Source: Sphingorhabdus sp. EL138
GTDB lineage: Bacteria; Pseudomonadota; Alphaproteobacteria; Sphingomonadales; Sphingomonadaceae
DNA: 64,000 nt
NCBI RefSeq assembly: GCF_900258045.1
Contig: NZ_OGVD01000004.1
Span: forward strand, 1,364,001-1,428,000
Direction: 5' to 3'
Under the pieces are notes generated by a model. The model searched no databases. It was not told the DNA's origin and saw nothing but the letters and a program-made list of their open reading frames with translations. Numbering within the stretch: the first letter of the stretch is position 1; each line of letters opens with the position of its first letter. Below are positions 44,219 to 53,578 of the stretch, piece after piece. Position numbers and translations under genes: made by a program.

Positions 44219-45156
44219 CGAATAGCCACCGGATTGATCACCATCTGCACCGCGCCCTTAAAGCGTGGCTGGCCCAACACGAACATGAACTCGGTAGCGC
44301 CGTCCTTCGCCAGCTCAGCTGTGTTGATGCTCTCCAAGATATGTATACCATGTTTGGCCAGCAATGTCTGATGTACGATAAACGGCTTGGCCGGGTCTTC
44401 AAACGGAATTGCCTCCAGCGCCGCGGTATCCGCACCTACCATCACGACATCCAGTGACGCGAGATACTCCGCACCCTCAACGCCGAGTCCTGGCTGCTGC
44501 GCGATATAGCCTTGCGGATCACTCCCGCTCTTGCTCATCCAGCCAGTGTGGAAAAGCACCACATCGCCCTTGCCAATCGTAACACCTGCCGCCTCGGCGG
44601 CCGCTTCAATCTCTGCCCGGTTGAATGCCGTACCGGGGTCGACGACAGCCTTGCCGAATTGCTTGGTCATATCGAGCAATATGCCGCGCGTCGCCGTCGG
44701 CAGTATCGTCTCCGTTCCAAATTTCGTCACGCCTGCAGGCGAATAAAAATCGCTACCCTTCACACCGTTATAATAATGATGGTCGATGCCGAGATGCGCA
44801 AAGCCGTCAATTTGCGTCCCGATCCCGACCCAGCTGTGAATGATATCATCATGGGCTGTGACTTTGTTTGCGCCCATCGAACCGCCCTGCCCATCATTAG
44901 TCTGCAGCACCGTCGCGCTATAGGATCGCGGCGGATAGGCAGGTGTCGTCGGCCCAGTCACCACGCCCAAGGCATAAGTCTTGCCGGTCTTGACCAGCTT
45001 GGCAGCGTTAACGGTAGCTTCCGGCGACAAGTTGTTCATAGCACCTTTGGTATCCTCTGCGCCGTATTTGCTAGGATACCAGCTCTTCTCCGCATCTTGT
45101 GCAATTGCTGGCATCGCAAGCGTTGCTGCCGCCAAAATCAATCCCAAAGCTCGCAT
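44215..45156 (-). CDS. Cyclase family protein (kynurenine formamidase-like), exported
   Basis: The 313-residue protein has a signal peptide ending AIAQ (about residue 20). The cyclase/KynB-type metal motif appears as GTQIDGFAHLG (residues about 113-123), with Asp117 and His121 kept and glutamine where the first histidine is usual. LFHTGW and an EGAEYLASL-type segment follow. Its zinc hydrolase substrate is unknown; it could be an amide or lactone hydrolase in the periplasm. Start at 45156 after GGGAGAG. It precedes the CpcT/CpeT-like gene and follows the hot-dog gene by 11 bp. Confidence 0.85.
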   Translation of the reverse strand: MRALGLILAAATLAMPAIAQDAEKSWYPSKYGAEDTKGAMNNLSPEATVNAAKLVKTGKTYALGVVTGPTTPAYPPRSYSATVLQTNDGQGGSMGANKVTAHDDIIHSWVGIGTQIDGFAHLGIDHHYYNGVKGSDFYSPAGVTKFGTETILPTATRGILLDMTKQFGKAVVDPGTAFNRAEIEAAAEAAGVTIGKGDVVLFHTGWMSKSGSDPQGYIAQQPGLGVEGAEYLASLDVVMVGADTAALEAIPFEDPAKPFIVHQTLLAKHGIHILESINTAELAKDGATEFMFVLGQPRFKGAVQMVINPVAIR

Positions 45157-45167
45157 ATTCTCTCTCC

Positions 45168-45620
45168 CTATTTCTTGTATCCGTGGCTAAGCAACTTCAC
45201 CGTTACCTTCGCATGGGCGACTGTTACATCGTCAGCGTCCTTAATCTCCAATTCCGCCAGATAGCCGGCTGAACCCTTGCGCTCCAGATCGGCTTGCAAC
45301 GCCGTGATATCCGCCGCACTCAGGCTATATTCTGCGGTGATATCGCTTGCCGCTGGCTTGCGGAAATCGACGAACATATCCTTGATGATCGGAAAAAAGC
45401 GTTTCTTGTCCAGAAAATCAATGGCCGGCGTTGCTGCCGCTGCCTCGGCCAGAACGGTAAAGGCGCCCATATACATCACCCCGACATGGTTTTCATTCCC
45501 GACAAGCGGCATCAGCATATTCACATAGCCTTTACGCTTCTCCAGCGGCCGCATGCCGGTGCGCTCGATAAAAGGAACACTATATTTCTCAGTCTGGACG
45601 GTATCGGCATCGGTTTGCAT
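45168..45620 (-). CDS. Hot-dog fold thioesterase-like protein (DUF4442)
   Basis: The 150-residue product looks like a DUF4442/PaaI-like hot-dog protein: ENHVGVMYMGAFTVLAEAAA in the central helix, FPIIKDMFVDFRKPAASDIT strands and a HAKVTVKLLS end. It probably cleaves acyl-CoA or a related thioester in the cytoplasm. Start at 45620 follows AAAGGAG. It heads a three-gene run with the cyclase and CpcT/CpeT genes. Confidence 0.75.
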   Translation of the reverse strand: MQTDADTVQTEKYSVPFIERTGMRPLEKRKGYVNMLMPLVGNENHVGVMYMGAFTVLAEAAAATPAIDFLDKKRFFPIIKDMFVDFRKPAASDITAEYSLSAADITALQADLERKGSAGYLAELEIKDADDVTVAHAKVTVKLLSHGYKK

Positions 45621-45709
45621 GGGTGCGAACTCCTTTGACTGTCAAAGTGCCACGGCGTACGACGGAGGGAAATACAAGTTTGTGATAGGTACTTGTCGAC
45701 GCAATGCCA

Positions 45710-46168
45710 CTATCGCAGATGGGATTGCAATTCACCGAGCAGTTTTCGGGAATTGCTGGCTAGTCGAGTACTGTCCATATCATTGGCGCGCCCGGCTATT
45801 GAGGCTGCCGCCTTACAAAAGCGCTCTGGCCTGCGCTGGTTGGAAAAACGATTATAGAGACTGGTCTGATGCCGATCCAGGCCAACCTTACCGTGCCTCT
45901 GCTCCTCGGCCTTATATGCTTGATCAAGCGCGCTCCGGTGCTTTGATAACAGGCGATGATAAGCGTCTCTGACCGATTTGCGTCCCTTGCCCCGGCAGCT
46001 CAGCGCCGCAACATTCAGTCCGGCGCGCAAATGCCACAGGGCTTCAAGCGGATCACGGTCAAGCCCGCCTCCCACATAGGGGCGGTCATCGCCCCGCGCA
46101 CAAGCCGACAGGAATAGAACAGTAGCCGCCAATATGGAAAACGCACGAACAGATTGAAAATCGGGCAT
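45710..46168 (-). CDS. Hypothetical lipoprotein, 152 aa
   Basis: Start at 46168 after GGAGGG; 46183 is the open-frame end. A lipoprotein signal (lipobox LSAC) is followed by a helical domain with ALWHLRAGLNVAALSCRG, YHRLLSKHRSALDQAYKAEE, LYNRFSNQ and FCKAAASIAGRAND. The spaced helices with paired cysteines are conserved-looking in sphingomonads as far as I recall; no function is known. Alone, 90 bp from the hot-dog gene. Confidence 0.6.
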   Translation of the reverse strand: MPDFQSVRAFSILAATVLFLSACARGDDRPYVGGGLDRDPLEALWHLRAGLNVAALSCRGKGRKSVRDAYHRLLSKHRSALDQAYKAEEQRHGKVGLDRHQTSLYNRFSNQRRPERFCKAAASIAGRANDMDSTRLASNSRKLLGELQSHLR

Positions 46169-46370
46169 CAAAAAACCCTCCACCGATGGTCAACTGCCCC
46201 TGAAACTATCGTGCCGTGCCATGAAAATTACCGCCGTCCCGTTGCGGCGAGCCGGTTGGATTGTGGGATTGGACGGTCAACTGCAAGCTGATGGCAGATG
46301 GTCTGGGCAATCCTTCAAGTCGGCATCTTTGTGGGAGTCGTCATATCCCTCCATTTTGCCTCTCAGGATG
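46169..46370. other. Gene-free stretch of about 200 bp
   Basis: No gene, hairpin with T run or strong palindrome is evident. It must contain the promoter of the leftward lipoprotein gene. A 65-codon plus-strand frame here runs into the end of the next gene and lacks support. Confidence 0.5.
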
Positions 46371-46826
46371 TTATCTAGCCACTTTCTTTTTGCGACCAAT
46401 CCGCCCCGTCATGGTTAGACCATCACGAATATTCAGGCCTATGAGGGTGAGGTTTGTGGCACCTGCAACGAGTTCCAGCGCCTGAACACTATAAAACCAA
46501 CCATCAAACGACCCGGCAGCTGACTTGGTAGCTAGGAAAACAGCCGATGGTACCAGTATCAACAGGCCGTTGGCGGCAATAAAGGGCATCCTTTTCTTCT
46601 TGGCCAAAGTCTTTGGATCTTTGCGTTTGGCGCCAAGTGACATGCCCGATCCACCGGTTACCATCAGGGCGGGGACCAGCAGCATCATCCCATAAAGGAT
46701 CATTTGTTTGACCCCGGCGATAGTCACATAGCTGCCGAACAATTCGGAGATCACCGTCGTCGTCCAGAAAGTTAAAATCGTGAAGAAGCCTATCATCCCG
46801 GCGATGGCGTGAATGCGCCTTTTCAT
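46371..46826 (-). CDS. Four-helix membrane protein, third gene of the marR run
   Basis: The 151-residue product starts at 46826 (MKRRIHAIAG). It has four hydrophobic segments (about residues 8-30, 40-58, 85-103 and 112-130) and a basic C-terminus (GRIGRKKKVAR). A cytoplasmic loop is rich in Lys. No family is recognised. It follows the monooxygenase gene by 14 bp, so it belongs to the MarR-controlled unit. Confidence 0.65.
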   Translation of the reverse strand: MKRRIHAIAGMIGFFTILTFWTTTVISELFGSYVTIAGVKQMILYGMMLLVPALMVTGGSGMSLGAKRKDPKTLAKKKRMPFIAANGLLILVPSAVFLATKSAAGSFDGWFYSVQALELVAGATNLTLIGLNIRDGLTMTGRIGRKKKVAR

Positions 46827-46840
46827 GGTGCTGCTCCGGC

Positions 46841-47212
46841 TCAGGCGACGCAATGGCCGCGCACGGCCAGCTTTTTGAAAAGATGCGGCGATACTGTGGC
46901 GCTGTCCGGATAGCGGCCAATGCGTGCTTGAAATTCCGGGTTGGTAAAGGCATTGCGGAAACTCTCGACGCTTTCCCAAATCGCATAGTTGAGGAAGGTC
47001 GAACTGCCAGCAATGCCCTTGTGCAATTGGGTGGAAATATATCCCGGCTGCGCTTTCATAAACTCTGCATCGTGCGACCATGCCGTGATCAGCGCGTCTT
47101 CATCGGAGGGATCGATGGTGAACAGGTTAATGAGAACGATGGAACCATCCTCATTAACCTGCATCTGGTCCATCAGACTGACATGATCGTTAAGTTCTCT
47201 AAGCTGTGGCAT
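46841..47212 (-). CDS. Antibiotic biosynthesis monooxygenase domain protein
   Basis: The 123-residue product is a single ABM (dimeric alpha-beta barrel) domain: IVLINLFTIDPSDEDALI, EFMKAQPGYISTQLHKGI, and STFLNYAIWESVESFRNAF. Such proteins oxidise quinol-like or aromatic substrates, or bind haem; the substrate here is unknown. It starts 12 bp after the marR stop, which together with the palindrome at marR suggests induction by an aromatic or toxic ligand. Confidence 0.85.
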   Translation of the reverse strand: MPQLRELNDHVSLMDQMQVNEDGSIVLINLFTIDPSDEDALITAWSHDAEFMKAQPGYISTQLHKGIAGSSTFLNYAIWESVESFRNAFTNPEFQARIGRYPDSATVSPHLFKKLAVRGHCVA

Positions 47213-47224
47213 CTCTATTATCCT

Positions 47225-47677
47225 TTAGTGGCCAAGATTTTCTGATAATTCGCGGATGGATTGCAAGAGGTCCAGGGACTGATCCAGCTGTTTGGCAGAC
47301 AAGCTATCCGACAAGTTGTTGACCCATGCGGCTTGCGCCTCATTGATTTTGGCCATCGTCTTTTCACCTTTATCGCTCAGCGAAAACAGCGGAGCACGCT
47401 TGTGATCAATATTAGGCATGCTCTTAACCAGACCTATTTTATTCAGTTCGTTGATGATCCGTTGCACACCCTGTCTGGCGAGGCCCATGCGTCGGGAAAT
47501 CTGAGAAACAGTCAGCGCTTTCCCTTCCTCATCAATAGCACCCAGGACCTGCCAACGCGCGCTGGTGAGCCCAAAGGGCTTGGTCATCCGGTTACCAGCA
47601 CTCAGCAATTCTCCGTTGATCCGGAATATCTCCAGAATCAGTTGGGTGAGCGCCTGTCCATTCTTGGTTCGAATCAT
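47225..47677 (-). CDS. MarR family transcriptional regulator
   Basis: The 150-residue protein has the MarR winged helix: LTSARWQVLGAIDEEGKALTVSQISRRMGLARQGVQR at about residues 37-73 (recognition helix ending in RIINEL), a wing (NIDHKRAPLFSLSDKGEK) and long terminal helices for dimerisation. It would repress its own operon and be released by a small molecule. Start at 47677; the open frame to 47740 crosses the promoter palindrome and is rejected. Confidence 0.92.
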   Translation of the reverse strand: MIRTKNGQALTQLILEIFRINGELLSAGNRMTKPFGLTSARWQVLGAIDEEGKALTVSQISRRMGLARQGVQRIINELNKIGLVKSMPNIDHKRAPLFSLSDKGEKTMAKINEAQAAWVNNLSDSLSAKQLDQSLDLLQSIRELSENLGH

Positions 47678-47716
47678 TATGGCTAACCTATAACCATAAT
47701 GACAATATATTGTCAA
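47676..47716 (-). promoter_or_regulatory. marR promoter covered by two palindromes
   Basis: On the minus strand TTGACA (47716-47711), 17 nt, TTATAG (47693-47688). A perfect 16-bp palindrome TGACAATATATTGTCA (47700-47715) covers most of the -35 and part of the spacer. A second repeat, ATTATGG...CCATAAT (47676-47700), flanks the -10 and reaches the start codon. The predicted leader is about 4 nt. This is the arrangement expected of an autoregulated MarR operator. Confidence 0.75.
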
Positions 47717-47914
47717 ATGTGATATCGTTATCGTCAGCAATGATCACTGGAGCTCGGTATTTTTCCGAATGAACCTGAGCTGTTTCCAACGTCCGCTTTC
47801 ACGCCCAAAAACAGATGCTGGATGGAACGTCACCATTTGGGCATATTGGCGAAACTTGATGTAGCTGGTGATTTGTTGCAATATTGTCTGACGTTTCCAT
47901 GAGGAGGGAATGTC

Positions 47915-48697
47915 ATGAGCACCGCCAATCAAGCTCAAATCGCCCCGGCAACAGTCGCAAGCAACCTTACGGTAAGAGACCTGCGCGCTGCACTTGTCGC
48001 GGGTTGGGGTGATTTCAGAGCTTATCCTGTATTCGGACTTTTTTTTGCGGCAATCTATGTAGCCGCGGGATTGTTTCTATATTTCGCCCTCTTTGAACGA
48101 GGCGAAATTGCCTGGCTGGTTCCGCTTGCGGCGGGGTTCCCGCTGCTTGCACCTTTCGTGGCTGTCGGGCTTTATGAAGTAAGCCGCCGCCGTGAAGCTG
48201 GTACACCGATGAGCTGGCGCGCTGTCCTTGGAGCGCTCAGAGGGCGCGGCGATGAGCAAATATTGAGCATGGGCGTTATCCTGTTTGTGGCGTTCGCTTT
48301 CTGGTTAATGGTCGCACACGGTATTTTTGCCATTTTCTTGGCAGAATCCGGTATCGGATCAGAGTCGCTTGAGCTGTTTCGGACAACGGCAGGTATTGCG
48401 ATGCTGGTGGTCGGAAGTATCATTGGCGCGCTGATGGCGCTGGCCTTTTACGCGATTACGGTCGTCAGCCTGCCGATGTTGGTCGATCGTGAAGTTGACT
48501 TTATCACCGCAATCATAGTGAGTCTGGCAACGGTAAGATCAAACAAGCTGGTTATGCTGATCTGGGCTACCCTGATCGCAGTTGCCCTGTTTGTGGCCAT
48601 GCTCCCGCTTTTTCTGGGACTGTTTGTGGTACTCCCTGTTCTGGGACATGCCACCTGGCACCTATATCGCCGTTCTGTGAGCCAGCCAGGTTCATGA
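47915..48697 (+). CDS. DUF2189 membrane protein
   Basis: The 260-residue product has six or seven membrane helices. LRAALVAGWGDFRAYPVFGLFF near the N-terminus and FPLLAPFVAVGLYEVSRRREAG are the DUF2189 hallmarks. A good GAGGAGGGA ribosome site precedes the ATG. Function is unknown; related proteins are found near cytochrome oxidase genes in other bacteria, but none is near here. Divergent from marR; a CAATATTG site (47879-47886) near the start resembles the marR palindrome loosely. Confidence 0.85.
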   Translation: MSTANQAQIAPATVASNLTVRDLRAALVAGWGDFRAYPVFGLFFAAIYVAAGLFLYFALFERGEIAWLVPLAAGFPLLAPFVAVGLYEVSRRREAGTPMSWRAVLGALRGRGDEQILSMGVILFVAFAFWLMVAHGIFAIFLAESGIGSESLELFRTTAGIAMLVVGSIIGALMALAFYAITVVSLPMLVDREVDFITAIIVSLATVRSNKLVMLIWATLIAVALFVAMLPLFLGLFVVLPVLGHATWHLYRRSVSQPGS

Positions 48698-48723
48698 GCT
48701 ACCGAAACCCACAATAGCGGACG

Positions 48724-49512
48724 TTATTCCGGTTTATACCCGAACGCTTCTTCCGCGAGCTTCACCAGTTCCGGGTCTGCTTCCGGCAAATCATTCGGCA
48801 AGGCTGCCTCCAGTGTTTCGGCGACATAGGTCATCGCTGCAATCCGCGCGGCTTTCTTGTCATTGCCATCAATCACTTTCCACGGTGCCCAGCGCGTGTC
48901 GGTTTGTTTGAACATGTCCTCCATCGCATCCAGATAATCCGCCCGTTTGGACCGGTTACGAAAATCATCTCTGGTGATCTTCCAACGCTTGTCCGGCGTG
49001 TTCAGACGATCGGCAAAGCGGCGGTCCTGCTGTTTCTGGGTGACGTGAAAAAACAGTTTAATCAGGTTGGTGCCGCCATCAATTTGCTGCGCTTCAAATT
49101 CGTTGATTTCGTCATAGCCGCGCTTCCAGTCGGCCTTGCTACAAAAGCCTTCAACCCGCTCTACCAGAACACGGCCATACCAGCTGCGGTCAAACACTGC
49201 GATCTCTCTGCTGCCCGGCAGACGTTTCCAAAAGCGCCAGAGGAAATGGCGGTCCTGCTCTTCCCTCGTTGGCGCACCAATGGGATAGACTTCAAAATAG
49301 CGCGGATCCCATTCGGCGGTCATCCGTCTTATGCAACCGCCCTTCCCGGCCGCATCCCATCCTTCGAATACCAGAATCGTCCGGTTGCCGTGAATGATAT
49401 GCTCAAAATGAACATGAGCCAGACGCTCCTGCAATTCTTTCAGTGTATCGGAATAATCACCCTCAAAATCCTTGCCATCTTCATAATCTGACAGTTTGAT
49501 ATGTTTGCTCAT
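48724..49512 (-). CDS. ppk2: Polyphosphate kinase 2
   Basis: PPK2 moves phosphate between polyphosphate and nucleotides. The 262-residue protein has Walker A GWDAAGKGG (residues 51-59), RMTAEWDPRYFEVYPI, a lid and Walker B in REIAVFDRSWYGR, and VTQKQQDRRFADR with WKVIDGNDKKAAR near the end. Start at 49512 after GAGG; length fits class I. It is about 7 kb from ppk1-ppx, so two types of polyphosphate kinase are encoded close together. It is alone and convergent with DUF2189. Confidence 0.95.
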   Translation of the reverse strand: MSKHIKLSDYEDGKDFEGDYSDTLKELQERLAHVHFEHIIHGNRTILVFEGWDAAGKGGCIRRMTAEWDPRYFEVYPIGAPTREEQDRHFLWRFWKRLPGSREIAVFDRSWYGRVLVERVEGFCSKADWKRGYDEINEFEAQQIDGGTNLIKLFFHVTQKQQDRRFADRLNTPDKRWKITRDDFRNRSKRADYLDAMEDMFKQTDTRWAPWKVIDGNDKKAARIAAMTYVAETLEAALPNDLPEADPELVKLAEEAFGYKPE

Positions 49513-49627
49513 GGATCGCCTCGATAATCTCGCCACTGCCCGATATGTGCAGCGGATAGCCGCACAGGTCAGAATGGCGACATACTATAGACCCGGAAAA
49601 AGAACCAACCTGTTAACCCTGTTTGGA

Positions 49628-50605
49628 TTAATCAACCTTTACAGGCGCCTCGACTGCATTGGGGTCAGCGCTGGCATAGCGGACATCCCAGTCATCCAGA
49701 GCTTGTTGACGATCTTCAACGCGGCGAATGGCTAGATCAATCTCGATTTTGCCACCAGGCAATTGACCGGCCTCCGCATAAAGGTTCAAAGCTTTTTCCA
49801 ACGCACCCTCTTTTTCAGCACACAGGCCGCGATTAAAGGCGATTGATCGATGCGATGTGCTGTTTGCTGCGGCTTGATCCCACATGCGACAGGCTTCCTG
49901 TTCATCGGTTTTGGTCATCTTCACCGCCGCCTTAAAAAATTTGGCGGTGGCCTTGTCCATGCCCTTGCGGCTCTCAAACACACGAATGTTCTGGCGTTTT
50001 TCTATCGGAGCCAGATCACGGCGCACTGCATGGGCAGCGCTATTGATCATCCCTCTTATGATGTTTTCACTGCTGGAGAAGCTCTCTTTACGTCCGCAAA
50101 CGATCTGTTCATGGCCATCAGATTTACGATCGGCGTAAATGGTTTGGCCATCGCTGAACCGGGACATGCGGATTTCTGCCTGAAAATCGATAACGCGTTT
50201 AAGGCAGGGTACCTTTATACTTTTACGCTTTTCGCATTTGCCCTTGTCGTCCCTCTCGATACAGCGTTCCCGATATTCGCGTGTCTCATATTCTTCGATT
50301 CCGGCTGTTGCCGTGCCCGATAATGTTGCTTCGGGATCAATGGCGGAACGCCCCGCCATGATTTTGAAATAAGGTGCGTCATCAATTTCGATGCCGCTGA
50401 GCTTATCCTCAATGGCAAAAGCCAGTGCGGTACCGTCACCGCCACCAAAACGGTCAATCGCGATGGTTTTGATTGCGGCAATATTGGGCGCACGAGCTGG
50501 ATAAAGGCCTTCAACACGCAAAGTTTCGGCCTGTGCTGTAGCGGCCAGACATAGCCCAGCTACACCGATCGAAGCCATTTTACCGATAGACAGAATTCGC
50601 ATCAT
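49628..50605 (-). CDS. Exported protein of unknown function with a C-terminal TPR-like part
   Basis: The 325-residue product has a signal peptide ending ATAQA. The N-terminal half has a cysteine- and charge-rich segment (EYRERCIERDDKGKCEKRK, residues about 109-127) and then VIDFQAEIRMSRFSDGQTIY, which recalls envelope stress or adhesin-assembly proteins but cannot be assigned. The C-terminal half (AACRMWDQAAA and LCAEKEGALEKALNLYAEA) looks like one or two TPR helices. It sits alone on the minus strand between ppk2 and the hydrolase. Confidence 0.6.
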   Translation of the reverse strand: MMRILSIGKMASIGVAGLCLAATAQAETLRVEGLYPARAPNIAAIKTIAIDRFGGGDGTALAFAIEDKLSGIEIDDAPYFKIMAGRSAIDPEATLSGTATAGIEEYETREYRERCIERDDKGKCEKRKSIKVPCLKRVIDFQAEIRMSRFSDGQTIYADRKSDGHEQIVCGRKESFSSSENIIRGMINSAAHAVRRDLAPIEKRQNIRVFESRKGMDKATAKFFKAAVKMTKTDEQEACRMWDQAAANSTSHRSIAFNRGLCAEKEGALEKALNLYAEAGQLPGGKIEIDLAIRRVEDRQQALDDWDVRYASADPNAVEAPVKVD

Positions 50606-50706
50606 ATTGCCCCTAAGTCGTTCATCCTGGGGATTTATCCCAGTATAGGTGAACAGGCAATTACGCGATCGTTCATATAAATACTGCGTTAGATGAACGC
50701 AAAAAA

Positions 50707-51597
50707 TCAGGTGTCAGCGCCCGCAGCGATATGGCTGGCAATCCGCTTTGGATCCTGCATCGGCATGAAATGTGTAAGCTCTGGTATATGAACTTCCTCT
50801 GCATTGGGATATATATCCACCAAGCTCGGCCAAGTCGGACTGTTGGCGAAATCCCGCGCCGCCGTGACGTCATCATCCGCCGACTGCGCGCGTAAGATGG
50901 TGACTGGCAATGTGTTCCGCTTTACCAGGGGATAAGGATCAACAGACCGAAAGCCTTCGTAGACCGACGCTTCAAGATAGGGCGGACAGGCCAGAACATA
51001 TCCGGCCCCGTCATCTTCAGCGAGCAAACCATATTGGCAATAGTCCATCAGCACATCCGGCTGCCAAAGACTGAACGGGTGACGATCCTTGAAGGCGGAG
51101 AACATGGCCTCAGAAGACTCCCAGCTGTTGCGTCGCCGCGATACCGGGTTCTGATTGGGGTCAATATCTGCCAAGGCCGGAGGGTCTTCATAGGCATCTG
51201 GCGCCGTGATCGTTGGATCAACCAGCACCAGTCGTTCGAACCGCTCTGGCATGACATCGGCGATCTGGACGATCACATGAGCACCCATGCTGTGCCCCAC
51301 ACCGACGATATTTTCCAGGCCAAGCCCCGCAACAAGCGCACCGACATCCCGGCCCATCAGGCTCCAGTCACTCAGACTGTCAGGCTTGCCGCTCCGACCA
51401 TGGCCACGTTGATCGACGGCGATGACATGATAGCCAGATGGCAAGGCAGCGATCGTCTTGTCCCAACAGCGCGCATGGAAGCCCGTGGCGTGGACCATCA
51501 GGATCGTCTGATCGTCCGGATTGCCCCACTCGAAATAGCAGAGATCCGTTTCGCCTTGTTGAAATCGCTTTTCTGCTGGCTGCCCCGCTTCGTTCAT
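50707..51597 (-). CDS. Alpha/beta hydrolase
   Basis: The 296-residue soluble protein has [16 protein letters not shown] (oxyanion side), [13 protein letters not shown], the nucleophile elbow [10 protein letters not shown] and a C-terminal histidine in [11 protein letters not shown]. It is of the general epoxide-hydrolase/lipase type with no clear substrate. Its ATG overlaps the aspS stop by 4 nt (ATGA), so it is translationally coupled to aspS. Confidence 0.9.
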   Translation of the reverse strand: MNEAGQPAEKRFQQGETDLCYFEWGNPDDQTILMVHATGFHARCWDKTIAALPSGYHVIAVDQRGHGRSGKPDSLSDWSLMGRDVGALVAGLGLENIVGVGHSMGAHVIVQIADVMPERFERLVLVDPTITAPDAYEDPPALADIDPNQNPVSRRRNSWESSEAMFSAFKDRHPFSLWQPDVLMDYCQYGLLAEDDGAGYVLACPPYLEASVYEGFRSVDPYPLVKRNTLPVTILRAQSADDDVTAARDFANSPTWPSLVDIYPNAEEVHIPELTHFMPMQDPKRIASHIAAGADT

Positions 51598-53378
51598 CCT
51601 TCTTTCGGTGGCTCCACGACACGGATATGAAGTTCGCGCAACTGCTTGGGCGAAACACCGCTTGGCGCACTCATCATCAGGTCTTCTGCCTTTTGATTCA
51701 TCGGAAAGAGTACAACTTCACGGATATTGGGCTCATCCGCCAGCAGCATCACGATCCTGTCAACACCTGGCGCAGAACCGCCATGCGGTGGTGCGCCATA
51801 TTTCAGCGCGTTGATCATGCCGGAAAACTCACTGTCGACCGCAGCTTTGTCATAACCGGCAATTTCAAATGCCTTGTACATGATGTCGGGACGGTGGTTC
51901 CGGATAGCGCCGGAGGACAGCTCGATACCGTTACAGACAATGTCATATTGCCACGCCAATATGTCGAGCGGGTCTTTATTCTCTAAAGCCTCCATTTCGC
52001 CTTGCGGCATCGAGAAAGGGTTATGCGAGAAGTCGAGCTTCTTCAGTTCCTCGTCATATTCATACATCGGATAATCAACGACCCAGCAGAATTTAAATTC
52101 ATTCTCGTTGATCAAGCCTAGCTGTTCGGCCGCACGGGTACGCGCGACACCAGCCAGTTTTGCAGCTTCCGCTTCCTTGCCAGCAGCAAAGAATACACCG
52201 TCGTCAGGGCCGCAACCGAGATCAGCCAGCAATTTCGCCGTGCCTTCTTCACCATGGTTTTTGGCAATCGGTCCGCCAGCAGCACCCTCTTTCATGTTGA
52301 TGTAACCCAGACCCGCAAAACCTTCGCCGCGTGCCCAGTTATTCATGTCATCAAAGAATTTGCGGCTGTTCTTGCCGGCTTCGGGTGCGACAAAAGCGCG
52401 CACAGTGCCGCCGGATGCGGTTATCTTGTCAAACAGGCCAAAGCCGGAACCTTTGAAATGATCCGATACGTCCTGAATGATGATCGGGTTACGAAGATCG
52501 GGCTTGTCCGAGCCATATTTCAGCATCGAATCTTTGTAAGGGATACGTGGAAACTCACCGGCAGGCGTTACCGACTTGCCATTCGCAAATTCTTCAAAAA
52601 CACCAGCCAGCACCGGTTCCAGCGCCTGGAATACGTCTTCCTGCGTCACAAAACTCATCTCGAGGTCGAGCTGGTAAAATTCACCGGGAGAGCGATCTGC
52701 GCGGGCGTCTTCATCGCGGAAGCAGGGCGCAATCTGGAAATAGCGGTCAAAGCCCGCAACCATCAGCATCTGTTTAAACATCTGCGGTGCCTGTGGAAGC
52801 GCATAGAATTTGCCGGGATGCACGCGGCTTGGCACCAGATAATCGCGCGCGCCTTCCGGAGATGAAGCGGTCAGGATCGGGGTCTGAAACTCTGTAAAGC
52901 CCTTTTCCACCATACGGTTGCGCAGCGAAGCGATCACCTTGGAGCGCAGCATCATATTGGCGTGGACTTTTTCCCGCCGCAGGTCGAGAAAACGGTAACG
53001 CAAGCGGATATCTTCCGGATATTCCTGTTCGCCAAAGACCGGCATCGGCAATTCATCTGCAGGACCCTGCATTTCGACTGCTTCGGCCACCAGTTCAACT
53101 TCCCCTGTTGGGAGGTTGGAGTTAACTGTCTCCGCCGAGCGTGCTGCGACCTTACCGGTGACAGTAATAACTGATTCTTTGCGCGCCGAATCCAGCAGCT
53201 TGAACGCATCGCTGCCTTCTTCGCTGACAATCTGCGTCAGACCGAAATGATCACGCAAGTCGACAAAGAGTAAATTGCCATGATCGCGAACGTTGTGAAC
53301 CCAGCCGGACAGGCGGACTTCTTCACCAACATTGGCAGCGCGAAGCTGTGAACAGTTATGGGAGCGGTATGCGTGCAT
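51594..53378 (-). CDS. aspS: Aspartyl-tRNA synthetase
   Basis: The 594-residue class II synthetase is bacterial-type, with an OB-fold anticodon domain ([23 protein letters not shown]), motif 2 [19 protein letters not shown], a GAD insertion (about residues 290-420) and motif 3 [18 protein letters not shown]. It charges tRNA-Asp; if no separate AsnRS route exists it may be non-discriminating. Start at 53378 after AAGG. Promoter and leader hairpin lie upstream. Confidence 0.97.
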   Translation of the reverse strand: MHAYRSHNCSQLRAANVGEEVRLSGWVHNVRDHGNLLFVDLRDHFGLTQIVSEEGSDAFKLLDSARKESVITVTGKVAARSAETVNSNLPTGEVELVAEAVEMQGPADELPMPVFGEQEYPEDIRLRYRFLDLRREKVHANMMLRSKVIASLRNRMVEKGFTEFQTPILTASSPEGARDYLVPSRVHPGKFYALPQAPQMFKQMLMVAGFDRYFQIAPCFRDEDARADRSPGEFYQLDLEMSFVTQEDVFQALEPVLAGVFEEFANGKSVTPAGEFPRIPYKDSMLKYGSDKPDLRNPIIIQDVSDHFKGSGFGLFDKITASGGTVRAFVAPEAGKNSRKFFDDMNNWARGEGFAGLGYINMKEGAAGGPIAKNHGEEGTAKLLADLGCGPDDGVFFAAGKEAEAAKLAGVARTRAAEQLGLINENEFKFCWVVDYPMYEYDEELKKLDFSHNPFSMPQGEMEALENKDPLDILAWQYDIVCNGIELSSGAIRNHRPDIMYKAFEIAGYDKAAVDSEFSGMINALKYGAPPHGGSAPGVDRIVMLLADEPNIREVVLFPMNQKAEDLMMSAPSGVSPKQLRELHIRVVEPPKEG

Positions 53379-53401
53379 GATGAACCTTTGATAATTGGAA
53401 T

Positions 53402-53418
53402 GTTTCCTCTTTGGAAAC
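53402..53418 (-). other. Small hairpin in the aspS leader
   Basis: GTTTCC-AAAGA-GGAAAC pairs perfectly in the predicted 43-nt leader, ending 24 nt before the ATG. It could modulate translation or be incidental; no terminator-like T run follows. Confidence 0.3.
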
Positions 53419-53427
53419 TTATGGGGC

Positions 53428-53456
53428 GTAACACAGGCCAAAGCCACTTTTGTCAA
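53428..53456 (-). promoter_or_regulatory. aspS promoter
   Basis: On the minus strand a perfect -35 TTGACA (53456-53451), 17-nt spacer and TGTTAC (53433-53428) give a start near 53421, about 43 nt before the aspS ATG. Confidence 0.6.
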
Positions 53457-53544
53457 GGCAGAAGGTATAAAGCAGGGCCATAAACCGCCCGTAGCAAAAG
53501 GCAGAACACAGTTATTGATAATAGACAATCTCTATCGGAAATGT

Positions 53545-53572
53545 TTGCGACACTCGGCTCAGCTTGTATAGA
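53545..53572 (+). promoter_or_regulatory. Candidate promoter of rnd
   Basis: TTGCGA (53545-53550), 16-nt spacer, TATAGA (53567-53572). The -10 ends 6 nt before the rnd ATG at 53579, as at ung, so the transcript could begin at the start codon. Confidence 0.45.
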
Positions 53573-53578
53573 TGCGGC

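Noticed and set aside
46221-46418. 65-codon plus-strand frame in the gap before the four-helix protein
   Set aside because: It runs antisense into the end of that gene, has no ribosome site and no recognisable pattern.
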